This document shows, piece by piece, positions 1-6,185 of a stretch of 11,113 nucleotides of DNA. The stretch is from contig CAJTRE010000051.1 of the NCBI GenBank assembly GCA_910578495.1, positions 1 to 11,113 of the forward strand, given 5' to 3'. The notes beneath the pieces were generated by a model. The model worked only from the letters and a program-made list of their open reading frames with translations. It was not told where the DNA came from and made no database searches. This DNA comes from an uncultured Dorea sp. (GTDB lineage: Bacteria; Bacillota; Clostridia; Lachnospirales; Lachnospiraceae). Every line of letters starts with the position of its first letter. Position 1 is the stretch's first letter. The translations under genes were made by a program, and so were the position numbers.

Positions 1-444
1 AGACTGAATTATAATGACACAATTGATGAGCAAAGGAAATATGTTCTGCTGATCATTGAGATATTGAAAATAAATCAGGAAGTTATAAAGGAAGGACTTC
101 CTGCATTAGAAAAACATATACAAGATGATAAGCTGCCTTTTTTGCTTAAAAAGGGATTAAGTCTTGTCCATTATGCAATGGAACCGCAAATGATTGAAAC
201 CATCCTGCTAAATATAGCTATCGTGAACTGCATGGATGGATTAACTGCTTTGATTTGTTTGGATGGAGCACTTTCTATTCAAAAGATGTATTCACCGGAT
301 ATAACGAAGGAGTTGCTGTGTTCCTATTTGAGTCCGGATTTATCGGATGAATTGAACGAGGAAGCAGGAAAGCTGAAACTGGATGGTGGATCTCCGCTGA
401 GTACGAAAGAATTGCAGAAATTATTGAATGGTGCAGAAAGGTAA
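1..444 (+). CDS. 3' part of an unrecognised protein (weak MotA-like resemblance)
   Basis: The reading frame is open from base 1 to the TAA at 442-444, so the gene very probably begins upstream; the TTG at 64 has no ribosome binding site and is not a convincing start. The visible 147 residues are mostly helical. One stretch (KEGLPALEKHI, then DKLPFLLKKGLSLV, then EPQMIETIL) has the layout of the cytoplasmic segment of MotA-type motor proteins, where an E/K-G-L-x-x-L-E motif precedes a 'PFLxKGLxLVxxGxDPExI' motif. That resemblance is recalled, not searched, and the second half, which is Leu-rich with DGGSPLS near the end, does not obviously fit. No membrane segment is visible in this part. The next gene starts 60 bp downstream and looks unrelated. 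A real coding frame is likely; the function is unassigned. Confidence 0.6.
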   Translation, partial: RLNYNDTIDEQRKYVLLIIEILKINQEVIKEGLPALEKHIQDDKLPFLLKKGLSLVHYAMEPQMIETILLNIAIVNCMDGLTALICLDGALSIQKMYSPDITKELLCSYLSPDLSDELNEEAGKLKLDGGSPLSTKELQKLLNGAER

Positions 445-504
445 TGTTTTATTGATAACAGGGCAGGTCTGATTGTGAAAGGGTGTCTTGTGTAGGGATA
501 AAGA

Positions 505-768
505 ATGAAGAGATTTCTGAATAATATAAGAAGTGCAGAAAATCCAATACCTCTTAATAAGCAAATTATAAACACGATATGTATATTCTTTATTGGAATT
601 ATTTTGGGAACTTTTTCAAAGTTTTTAGACACCATGCCGACAAATGAATTACCATTTAATCTTAGAATTGATAACATTCCTTTTTGCAATAGTGTTTTTG
701 AAACGAAAGACTATAAAGGATACAATGATTATGTTGGCATTAAGTGTTGGCATAGCGTTTGCTCTTGA
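505..768 (+). pseudogene. Broken small membrane protein gene, N-terminal part
   Basis: ATG 505 is preceded by AGGGAT at 494-499, a plausible ribosome binding site. The first about 51 residues (up to TNELPF) look like a real protein start: a basic amphipathic beginning, one hydrophobic segment (about residues 22-38, IINTICIFFIGIILGTF) and a conserved-looking SKFLDTMPTNELPF block. I recall this start from a family of small clostridial membrane proteins that continue with several more hydrophobic helices. Here the frame continues after about position 657 into a polar, Cys- and Asn-rich tail (NLRIDNIPFCN...) with no membrane character, and stops at 766-768. Meanwhile frame 2 of the same DNA encodes a hydrophobic membrane-like tail (see 656-796). 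This fits a gene truncated by deletion, with its 5' end joined to another gene's 3' end, or a frameshift. A genuine short protein cannot be excluded. Confidence 0.5.
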
Positions 769-796
769 TTTTGTAGTACCATTTCATTTTGGATAA
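656..796 (+). pseudogene. Hydrophobic C-terminal remnant in another frame
   Basis: In frame 2, open after the stop at 626-628, the DNA reads LILELITFLFAIVFL, then a short basic stretch (KRKTIKD), then TMIMLALSVGIAFALDFVVP and FHFG, ending in TAA at 794-796. That is two consecutive membrane-like helices with a positive turn between them, a typical membrane-protein C-terminus. No start codon with a ribosome binding site opens this frame. It is therefore best read as the tail of a membrane protein fused out of frame to the gene start at 505, either by a deletion or by a one-base slip around 650-662. An independent short gene beginning at ATG 725 is possible, but that start has no Shine-Dalgarno sequence. 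Confidence 0.4.
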
Positions 797-847
797 GCAA
801 CTTTTCGTTTGTCAGACAGTTGTTTAAAAGTTTATAGGGGAAACGTA

Positions 848-1468
848 ATGACTAATCCATGGGAAGAAATATCATTATCTGATTATGAAAATCATATGAA
901 ATTAGATTCAGTTATGCAATTACAGAACCTGAACCAAATGATGAAAGATCAGTTCAGTGCTTATCCAGTAAGTTCTGTTATGGTTTTGGGGATTGCAGGT
1001 GGGAATGGCTTGGAACACATTGATAATAATAAATTTGAAAAAGTATATGGTGTTGATATTAACAGAGAATATCTGGCAGCGGTTACAAGAAGATATTCAG
1101 ATATTTCAAATATATTGGAATGTATACAATTAAATCTCATTGAAGAAGCAGATAAGCTTCCAAAAGCAGAATTATTGATTGCCAATTTGTTAATTGAATA
1201 TATCGGATATGATTGTTTCCAAAAAGCAGTCAAACAAGTGCAGCCCCAATATATCTCCTGTATTATTCAGATAAATATAGATGACAAATGGGTGTCCGAT
1301 TCACCATATATTCATGTATTTGATGGTCTTGATGAAGTTCATCATCAAGTGGAGGAAGATTTATTGATTCAGACTTTGGACAATATTGGATATAAAAAAA
1401 TTGCACAAATAGAAAGTCCGTTACCAAACGGAAAGAAGCTAGTCCAAATAGATTTTGCAGGGATGTAA
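848..1468 (+). CDS. Class I SAM-dependent methyltransferase
   Basis: The 206-residue cytosolic protein has the features of a seven-strand SAM methyltransferase. Motif I is VLGIAGGNGLEHI (residues 46-58), a glycine-rich SAM loop. The acidic residue that should bind the ribose is D70 in VYGVDIN. The region LLIANLLIEYIGY (109-121) occupies the usual motif IV position at the end of strand 4. The protein ends with the PLPNGKKLVQIDF strand. The start at ATG 848 is chosen because AGGGG (836-840) lies 7 nt upstream; a longer frame begins at 809 but has no ribosome binding site. The methyl acceptor cannot be inferred: family members act on small molecules, proteins or RNA. It stands alone, not overlapping its neighbours, and is followed by a hairpin at 1517-1551. 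The fold assignment is firm; the substrate is unknown. Confidence 0.88.
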   Translation: MTNPWEEISLSDYENHMKLDSVMQLQNLNQMMKDQFSAYPVSSVMVLGIAGGNGLEHIDNNKFEKVYGVDINREYLAAVTRRYSDISNILECIQLNLIEEADKLPKAELLIANLLIEYIGYDCFQKAVKQVQPQYISCIIQINIDDKWVSDSPYIHVFDGLDEVHHQVEEDLLIQTLDNIGYKKIAQIESPLPNGKKLVQIDFAGM

Positions 1469-1516
1469 TGGAGCAGGAAATTGAAAGGGATAAAACAAAA
1501 AATTTACTGATCAGAT

Positions 1517-1551
1517 AACAGCACCTGTGTCGCTTATACATGGGTGCTGTT
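1517..1551 (+). terminator. Hairpin after the methyltransferase gene, probable terminator
   Basis: AACAGCACC (1517-1525) pairs perfectly with GGTGCTGTT (1543-1551). The stem extends inward through two G-T wobbles and TGT/ACA to a 7-nt loop (1531-1537), about 14 pairs in all. Only three Ts close the 3' side, so the U-tract is poor and the termination may be weak. Its position 48 bp after the methyltransferase stop and before the regulator promoter suits a terminator that separates the two units. Confidence 0.5.
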
Positions 1552-1602
1552 TGCTATGATGCAGAACCGATGACTGGATATGCAGGGGAGATAGGAAAAA
1601 GT

Positions 1603-1638
1603 CGCAACTTTGACACATCTATTTGCTACAATAAATAT
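1603..1638 (+). promoter_or_regulatory. Putative promoter and regulator box upstream of the response regulator gene
   Basis: Two adjacent 11-bp units, CGCAACTTTGA (1603-1613) and CACATCTATTT (1614-1624), resemble the 11-bp direct repeats found before the ABC operon (CGCAACTATGT and CACAACTTTAC there). A perfect -35-like TTGACA lies across their junction at 1610-1615. The -10 is unclear: AAATAT at 1633-1638 has 17-bp spacing but matches poorly, while TACAAT at 1627-1632 matches well but sits too close. The layout suggests that the regulator controls its own gene. This is inferred from the repeat similarity only. Confidence 0.4.
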
Positions 1639-1653
1639 ATTGGAGGTTTTGGG

Positions 1654-2310
1654 ATGAATGTTTTGATTGTAGAAGATGATGAATCTATTGCAAATTTGAT
1701 AAGGATAAATTTAACGGCTGAAGGGTATAAATGTGTCTGTGCCTATGATGGGAAGACAGGAGCGGATTATATTGAGAAAGGCGGCTTAGACCTGATTCTG
1801 CTGGACATCATGCTGCCGGAGATCGACGGTTATGAACTGCTGGAGTATGTAAAGCCGATTGGAACACCTGTTATCTTCCTGACTGCCAAAAGCGGAATTG
1901 ATGACCGCATTAAAGGGCTGAAAATGGGAGCTGATGATTATATTGTCAAGCCATTCCAGATTGGGGAACTGATGGCCCGTGTGGAAGCCCTGCTCCGGAG
2001 ATATGGCAAGATCAATAACAAACTTACCTTTGCGGATGTGGAGGTAGACATGGTTTCCAGAACGGTCAGCAAGGGAGGAAAGCCGGTGGAACTGACAGTG
2101 AAGGAGTTTGACCTGCTGGTGGAGCTAATCCAGAACAAAAACGCAGCATTGTACAGGGAAAAGCTGTATGAGAAGGTGTGGGGTGAACCTTATGTAGGAG
2201 ATACCCGTACACTGGATTCCCATATCCAGCGGCTTAGAAGAAAGCTGGATTGGGATAACTATATCAAGACCGTATTCAGGATCGGATATCGGCTGGAGGA
2301 TGGGGAATGA
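1654..2310 (+). CDS. OmpR-family response regulator
   Basis: The 218-residue DNA-binding transcription regulator is phosphorylated by a partner histidine kinase. The N-terminal receiver domain (about 1-115) has the acidic pocket E7/D8/D9, phospho-acceptor D51 in LLDIMLPEIDG, the switch residue T77 in FLTAK, and K99 in DDYIVKPF. The C-terminal winged-helix domain (about 125-215) shows the OmpR/PhoB signatures VELTVKEFDLL, REKLYEKVWG, TRTLDSHIQRLRRKL and the terminal hairpin FRIGYRL. The start at ATG 1654 is set by GGAGG at 1642-1646; an upstream ATG at 1540 in the same frame lacks a ribosome binding site and would add 38 atypical residues. Its stop overlaps the kinase start by 4 nt (ATGA), so the two are probably translationally coupled. 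Its sequence is VanR-like in general character, but no vancomycin-resistance genes are present. Likely targets are the 11-bp repeats near 1603 and 4480. Confidence 0.96.
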   Translation: MNVLIVEDDESIANLIRINLTAEGYKCVCAYDGKTGADYIEKGGLDLILLDIMLPEIDGYELLEYVKPIGTPVIFLTAKSGIDDRIKGLKMGADDYIVKPFQIGELMARVEALLRRYGKINNKLTFADVEVDMVSRTVSKGGKPVELTVKEFDLLVELIQNKNAALYREKLYEKVWGEPYVGDTRTLDSHIQRLRRKLDWDNYIKTVFRIGYRLEDGE

Positions 2311-3701
2311 GGCTGTTTCATAAAATCTTTCTATGTTTTGTAGTCATATTCAGCATCACTTTCCAGGTGGCGGGATATTTGCTGATAAATCATACTTATG
2401 GAAATGCGATCAGCCAGGAAAAGAAACTTGCCATTCAGAATTTTCAATATAACAGGTATATCCTGCAGTCTATCCTGTATTCTGATCCGGAGTTCTTTTT
2501 TAAGGAAGAGACAGAGGTTGAAAATATCTCAAACAGTTTTTCAGTTCCAGTTGCGGTGTATGGAATAGATGGAAAATATTTCTTTTCCAATCTGGCGACA
2601 CAGCCAGGGGAGCTTGACTTTGTTGAAGTTGACGATAACAGGATATCTTTTCGCATTTACGAAAAAGACGGAAGAAATTATATTTTTGTATGTGATTATA
2701 TAAGACAAGGTGAAAATGCAATGTATCTGATCACACAAACAGACATTAGTTCAGTGATAGATACACAGAAAAATATGATTGATTATTTCCAGAAAATATA
2801 TATCGTTATTTTATGCATCAGTTTCCCGATGATTTTTCTGCTGACAAATCTGATTACGACACCAATAAAGAAAGTAAGGAAAGCGACTAGGAGGATTGCA
2901 GGTGGAAGGTATACCGAAAGGATCAGCATAAAGGGAAAGGATGAGATCAGCGAACTGGCATACGATTTTAACCAGATGGCAGGACAGATAGAGGAAAAAA
3001 TCGCGGAATTATCGGACGCTGCAAGGCAGAAGGAGGATTTTGCCGCGAATTTTGCCCATGAATTGAAAACACCGATGACATCCGTGATCGGGTATGCAGA
3101 TATGCTTTACCAACGGAATCTTCCGAGAGAAGAAGTAAAGAGCGCTGCCGGATATATATTGAAAGAAGGAATGAGGCTGGAGTCTTTGTCTTTAAAGCTG
3201 ATGGACTTATTTGTGCTGGACAAGCAGGAATTTATTCTGGAGAAGATGTCTGTCAGGGAGATGTTTGAAAATCTGGAACAGGGCATAGAGCCTGTATGCA
3301 GGAAGCATGGTGCAATCCTGCATATGGAGATAGAGGACGGAATTATCCGGGTGGACTATGACCTTTTTAAGACAATGGTATTGAATCTGGCAGACAATGC
3401 TTTGAAGGCGGACTGTAGGGATGTCTGGGTAGAGGGGAAGCAGGATGGGAATATCTACCAGATCAGGATTAAAGATAATGGAAAAGGAATCCCCCCGGAG
3501 GAACTGGAGCGGATTACGGAGGCATTTTATATGGTGGATAAGTCCCGCTCTAGGAAACAGCATGGGGCAGGAATAGGAATGGCTTTGGTATCAAAGATTG
3601 TAGAGGTACATGGGGCGAAGATGGAGATTGAAAGTGATGGTAAAACGGGAACCCAGATTTACTTGAATTTCGTGGCAGGGGGAGAAGAAAATGATAAGTA
3701 A
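2307..3701 (+). CDS. Membrane sensor histidine kinase
   Basis: The 464-residue protein is the partner of the upstream regulator. Two membrane helices (about 7-27 and 164-182) flank an extracytoplasmic sensor domain of about 135 residues with VPVAVYGIDGKYFF near its middle, which looks like a PAS/Cache-type fold. A HAMP linker follows (about 183-236, TTPIKKV... to DEISELAYDFNQM). The dimerisation domain carries the phospho-accepting H251 in FAHELKTPMTSV. The ATPase domain has the N box with N364 (LADNALKA), the G1 box DNGKGI (390-395) and the G2 box GAGIGMALV (420-428), so it looks catalytically complete. The start is the ATG in the 4-nt overlap with the regulator stop. The 3' end overlaps the next gene by 11 nt. 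The sizeable external domain differs from the short-loop BceS-type kinases that rely on their ABC transporter for sensing, so it may bind its ligand directly; that is inference. Confidence 0.95.
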   Translation: MRLFHKIFLCFVVIFSITFQVAGYLLINHTYGNAISQEKKLAIQNFQYNRYILQSILYSDPEFFFKEETEVENISNSFSVPVAVYGIDGKYFFSNLATQPGELDFVEVDDNRISFRIYEKDGRNYIFVCDYIRQGENAMYLITQTDISSVIDTQKNMIDYFQKIYIVILCISFPMIFLLTNLITTPIKKVRKATRRIAGGRYTERISIKGKDEISELAYDFNQMAGQIEEKIAELSDAARQKEDFAANFAHELKTPMTSVIGYADMLYQRNLPREEVKSAAGYILKEGMRLESLSLKLMDLFVLDKQEFILEKMSVREMFENLEQGIEPVCRKHGAILHMEIEDGIIRVDYDLFKTMVLNLADNALKADCRDVWVEGKQDGNIYQIRIKDNGKGIPPEELERITEAFYMVDKSRSRKQHGAGIGMALVSKIVEVHGAKMEIESDGKTGTQIYLNFVAGGEENDK

Positions 3702-4479
3702 ATATAAGTATACCATTGTTTTACTGATATTCGCTGCTTTTTTTATTTTTGGCAGTATGGAAGTTATGGATTATATACTGCGGATCAGGGAAACACAACT
3801 GCTGACGGAGAGTGGCAGGGTAGAAATGGAATCACCAGTCCGGACATGGGAGAGTTGGGAAAATGATAAAGAAGGTATGGTGAGTGAAGATATAGCAAGT
3901 GAAGGAAATGTTCTGAAAATCGAGCAAATAGAAGATGCTATAAAGTGTTGGAATGAACGTAACAGTTCAATACTGCATGAACCGGTGGCAGGACAGGTTT
4001 CGATGGAAGAAGCTATTAAGGCCGGTGAAATGTGGCTGATTGAAATGGGTATAGGGGAAGAAAAAGATGCGGCAGCCTATACTATAAATGCGGAGCTGGG
4101 CGTAGGTGTGCAGACAGGAGAAGCCGGGGAGCAGTTAGAGGCATATCATAGTTTCTGGACAGTAAAGTATTCCAGTCAGTCCATAAGTGCAGTACTATAC
4201 CTGAATGCCGTCACAGGAAAAGTATGGGGTGCGGAAATCGTGCTATATGAGGAGCAACCGGAAAAAACGCCTGATGACAGATTGCGGCTTTTTGTGGAAC
4301 TTGCTGGTCTGCAGGTATCGGACGATGACTCTGTTGTAATTGATTCTGGAGAAACGAGAACCGAAATTGCAATAAAAGAAAGCCAATTATATGCACAGGA
4401 GCGCTCATATAGTATGGCAATCGGATTGGAAAATAGTTATAAACGTACTACTTATCAGTTACTGATAAAACAGGATTAA
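3691..4479 (+). CDS. Membrane-anchored protein with PepSY-like domain
   Basis: The 262-residue protein has an N-terminal membrane helix (about residues 8-23, after MISKYKY) and the rest is probably outside the cell. Residues 103-120 (VSMEEAIKAGEMWLIEMG), followed by 154-186 (SFWTVKYS... VLYLNAVTGKVWGAEIVLY), have the PepSY layout: a helix that begins with 'x-EEA', then a beta sheet whose last strand ends in a 'D/N-A-x-TG-x-V' turn. The C-terminal about 70 residues (KTPDDRLRLF onward) form another mixed domain I do not recognise. The start at ATG 3691 has GGGGAG just upstream and lies 11 nt inside the kinase gene, so the two are probably co-translated. PepSY domains are often inhibitors of, or accessories to, secreted enzymes and kinases. 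Here it may modulate the kinase or bind the same ligand. The domain match is by eye and moderate. Confidence 0.8.
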   Translation: MISKYKYTIVLLIFAAFFIFGSMEVMDYILRIRETQLLTESGRVEMESPVRTWESWENDKEGMVSEDIASEGNVLKIEQIEDAIKCWNERNSSILHEPVAGQVSMEEAIKAGEMWLIEMGIGEEKDAAAYTINAELGVGVQTGEAGEQLEAYHSFWTVKYSSQSISAVLYLNAVTGKVWGAEIVLYEEQPEKTPDDRLRLFVELAGLQVSDDDSVVIDSGETRTEIAIKESQLYAQERSYSMAIGLENSYKRTTYQLLIKQD

Positions 4480-4534
4480 AAATTTACAACTGTAACGCAA
4501 CTATGTTGCAGTTTTAACACAACTTTACCGAAAG
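4480..4534 (+). promoter_or_regulatory. Run of five 11-bp direct repeats, probable response-regulator operator
   Basis: Consecutive 11-bp units read AAATTTACAAC (4480), TGTAACGCAAC (4491), TATGTTGCAGT (4502), TTTAACACAAC (4513) and TTTACCGAAAG (4524). Units 2 and 4 match at 9 of 11 positions, unit 1 shares the ACAAC core, unit 3 keeps GCA, and unit 5 is degenerate. Tandem sites with an 11-bp pitch, one DNA turn, are characteristic of OmpR/PhoB/PhoP-family regulators. The array ends just where the -35 of a promoter with -10 TAGAAT (4553-4558) would fall, as expected for an activator site. The binding protein is inferred to be the product of the gene at 1654. Confidence 0.6.
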
Positions 4535-4543
4535 TAAGTCAAA

Positions 4544-4585
4544 ACACTCAGGTAGAATATAAATATCCTATCTGGGTGTCTTTTT
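4544..4585 (+). terminator. Intrinsic terminator between the regulator operon and the ABC operon
   Basis: ACACTCAGGTAG (4544-4555) pairs with CTATCTGGGTGT (4568-4579): 12 pairs of which two are G-T wobbles, around a 12-nt AT-rich loop. The run TTTTT (4581-4585) follows after one C. This is a good Rho-independent terminator for the operon ending at 4479. Possible -10 sequences TAGAAT (4553-4558) and TATAAA (4558-4563) lie inside the stem and loop, so a promoter for the ABC operon may overlap it. Transcripts from that promoter would start inside the hairpin and escape it. Confidence 0.8.
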
Positions 4586-4614
4586 GATGGGAAATATAAT
4601 GTGGAGGTAAAGAA

Positions 4615-5508
4615 ATGGAGTCAAGGATGGAATTGCAGGTAGAGCATCTATGCAAGTCCTATCGAAAAAAAGAAGCACTTAGGGATGTCAACTTTAAGCT
4701 GGAACAGGGAGTGTATGGACTTTTGGGTGAAAATGGCGCAGGGAAAAGCACGCTCATGAGGATTCTTACCACGGTAGATTTGCCTACCAGCGGAAACATC
4801 TTGTACGGCGGAAAAAACATCACTGAGATGGATGAGGATTACCGCAATTTGATCGGATATATGCCACAGGATTACAGTGTATATCCCAGTTTCACAGCAA
4901 CAGATTTTTTGTCTTATATGGGTACGCTGAAAGGAATCCCTAATGACAAATTGAAAGTAAGAATCCCGGAAGTGCTGGAGTTTGTCAATCTTTTCGATGT
5001 TGCTTGCAAGAAAGTGAGGACTTTTTCCGGGGGTATGAAAAGAAGGATTGGCATTGCACAGGCGATATTGAATGATCCTGAAATCCTGATATTGGATGAA
5101 CCAACTGCAGGGCTTGATCCCAAAGAAAGGATTAGATTTTCCAATATACTCAGTAACATGGCAAAAGAGAAAATAGTCTTGCTTTCAACGCATATCGTGT
5201 CAGATATAGAAGCTATTGCAAGTCGGTTGATTGTAATTCGTAAGGGGGAGATTACTGAGACTGGCAATATAGATCAACTGATAGAAGGAGTGACTGGTAA
5301 GGTATGGGAGGCAACCGTCGGGCAAGATATGTTGAATACCGTAAACACAGAGCGGGCAGTCATTCACATCAAACAAATGGGAAAGGATGTTCAGGTTCGC
5401 TTTGTGGGAGATCAAATTCCGAACATTGAATGCCGGTCTGTAATGCCTACGTTGGAAGATTATTATATATATGTCAATGAAAAAACAAAAAGGAGTGGAA
5501 TGATATGA
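4615..5508 (+). CDS. ABC transporter ATP-binding protein
   Basis: The 297-residue cytosolic ATPase energises the two permeases encoded downstream. All motifs are present: Walker A GENGAGKST (38-46), Q-loop Q85 in YMPQD, signature FSGGMKRR (137-144, a variant of LSGGQ), Walker B ILILDEP (157-163) with catalytic E162, D-loop AGLDPKER, and switch H193 in LLSTH. The single nucleotide-binding domain with a C-terminal extension of about 75 residues (from about 225) is typical of ABC-2 type exporters for peptides, antibiotics or polysaccharides. ATG 4615 follows GGAGG (4603-4607) with 7-nt spacing; M5 is an alternative start without a better site. The stop overlaps the lipoprotein start by 4 nt (ATGA). 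The position directly after the two-component genes resembles antimicrobial-peptide detoxification modules of Firmicutes. The substrate is unknown. Confidence 0.95.
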   Translation: MESRMELQVEHLCKSYRKKEALRDVNFKLEQGVYGLLGENGAGKSTLMRILTTVDLPTSGNILYGGKNITEMDEDYRNLIGYMPQDYSVYPSFTATDFLSYMGTLKGIPNDKLKVRIPEVLEFVNLFDVACKKVRTFSGGMKRRIGIAQAILNDPEILILDEPTAGLDPKERIRFSNILSNMAKEKIVLLSTHIVSDIEAIASRLIVIRKGEITETGNIDQLIEGVTGKVWEATVGQDMLNTVNTERAVIHIKQMGKDVQVRFVGDQIPNIECRSVMPTLEDYYIYVNEKTKRSGMI

Positions 5509-6167
5509 GAAAAAATCAGGTAAAGTTAATGGTGGCGGGAATGCTTGTTATGGTACTTATGACAGGATGTGGTTCAAGTGATAATAATGCAGATAACAAT
5601 AATACAGACAGCGGGTCAAACAGCATTATTTCTACAGATATGGAGGATGTTGGACAGAATGCAGAAGAGCAGGAGAGCCTGGCAGATATCGAGACTGCAC
5701 AGATGGAAGAAAGCGGTCAGCCACAGTCTCAGTCCCAGGCTGCAGAGAGTATCGAGGAGGAACTGGCCGCTTATCGGGCTGAAAGGGAAAAAGGAGTATC
5801 TTCTAGTGGAGGCTATACGATGGTGGAACTTCCGAATGAGGAGAACTATCAGTACGGTGTTGGTGACAGTAGCGGCTATACATCCAGATTTGACTCCAAG
5901 GAATTGAATGAGGCATTTAAAGCAGCGGGCACTTATGTTGAAGGTACGCTTAACCTGGAAAGCGAAGTATGGACTTGCATCGATCCAAGGATGATCGCTA
6001 TCTATGAAGATGAAGATAAAGGGGTTGCAAGTGGATATGATGCGGACAATATATTCCTTTGTGAATATAACGATAATGGAAACTGGCAATATTTGATTCT
6101 TGTCAGGGAAGGAAAAGGTTCTGAATGGGAAGTGCTGCACCATGGCAGCAGTTACAAAACGGATTAG
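5505..6167 (+). CDS. Lipoprotein of the ABC operon, function unknown
   Basis: The 220-residue protein begins with a lipoprotein signal: MRKNQVK, a hydrophobic core (about 8-19) and a cleavage site LMTGC with the lipidated Cys at 22. Residues 23-95 are low in complexity and rich in Asn, Asp, Ser, Glu and Gln, which suggests a flexible stalk on the outer face of the membrane. A compact C-terminal domain (about 100-218) contains YTMVELPNEENYQYGVG, FDSKELNEAFKAAG, a possible Cys pair (174ff region TCIDPR and LCEYNDNGNW) and ends WEVLHHGSSYKTD. I do not recognise this domain. It starts at the ATG overlapping the ATPase stop, so its translation is coupled to that gene, and a permease gene follows 18 bp later. 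It could be a substrate-capturing or immunity-type lipoprotein (analogous in role to LanI proteins) or a transporter accessory; this is inference from location only. Confidence 0.85.
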   Translation: MRKNQVKLMVAGMLVMVLMTGCGSSDNNADNNNTDSGSNSIISTDMEDVGQNAEEQESLADIETAQMEESGQPQSQSQAAESIEEELAAYRAEREKGVSSSGGYTMVELPNEENYQYGVGDSSGYTSRFDSKELNEAFKAAGTYVEGTLNLESEVWTCIDPRMIAIYEDEDKGVASGYDADNIFLCEYNDNGNWQYLILVREGKGSEWEVLHHGSSYKTD

Positions 6168-6185
6168 TGCGATGGGAGCGGTAAA

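Noticed and set aside
809..847. A promoter with TTGTCA (809-814) before the methyltransferase gene
   Set aside because: No acceptable -10 occurs at 16-18 bp spacing, and the start point would fall on the ribosome binding site.
1540..1653. A 38-residue N-terminal extension of the response regulator from ATG 1540
   Set aside because: That ATG lies in the terminator-like hairpin and has no ribosome binding site, whereas ATG 1654 has GGAGG at proper spacing and begins exactly at the receiver domain's first strand.
1654..3701. Naming the two-component pair vanR/vanS
   Set aside because: Overall architecture is similar but it is shared by many OmpR-type systems, and no vanH, vanA-type ligase, vanX or vanY gene is in the window.
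4595..4600. A perfect TATAAT just before the ATPase gene as its promoter
   Set aside because: Transcription would start at about 4607, at or after the GGAGG ribosome site, and there is no -35 match upstream.
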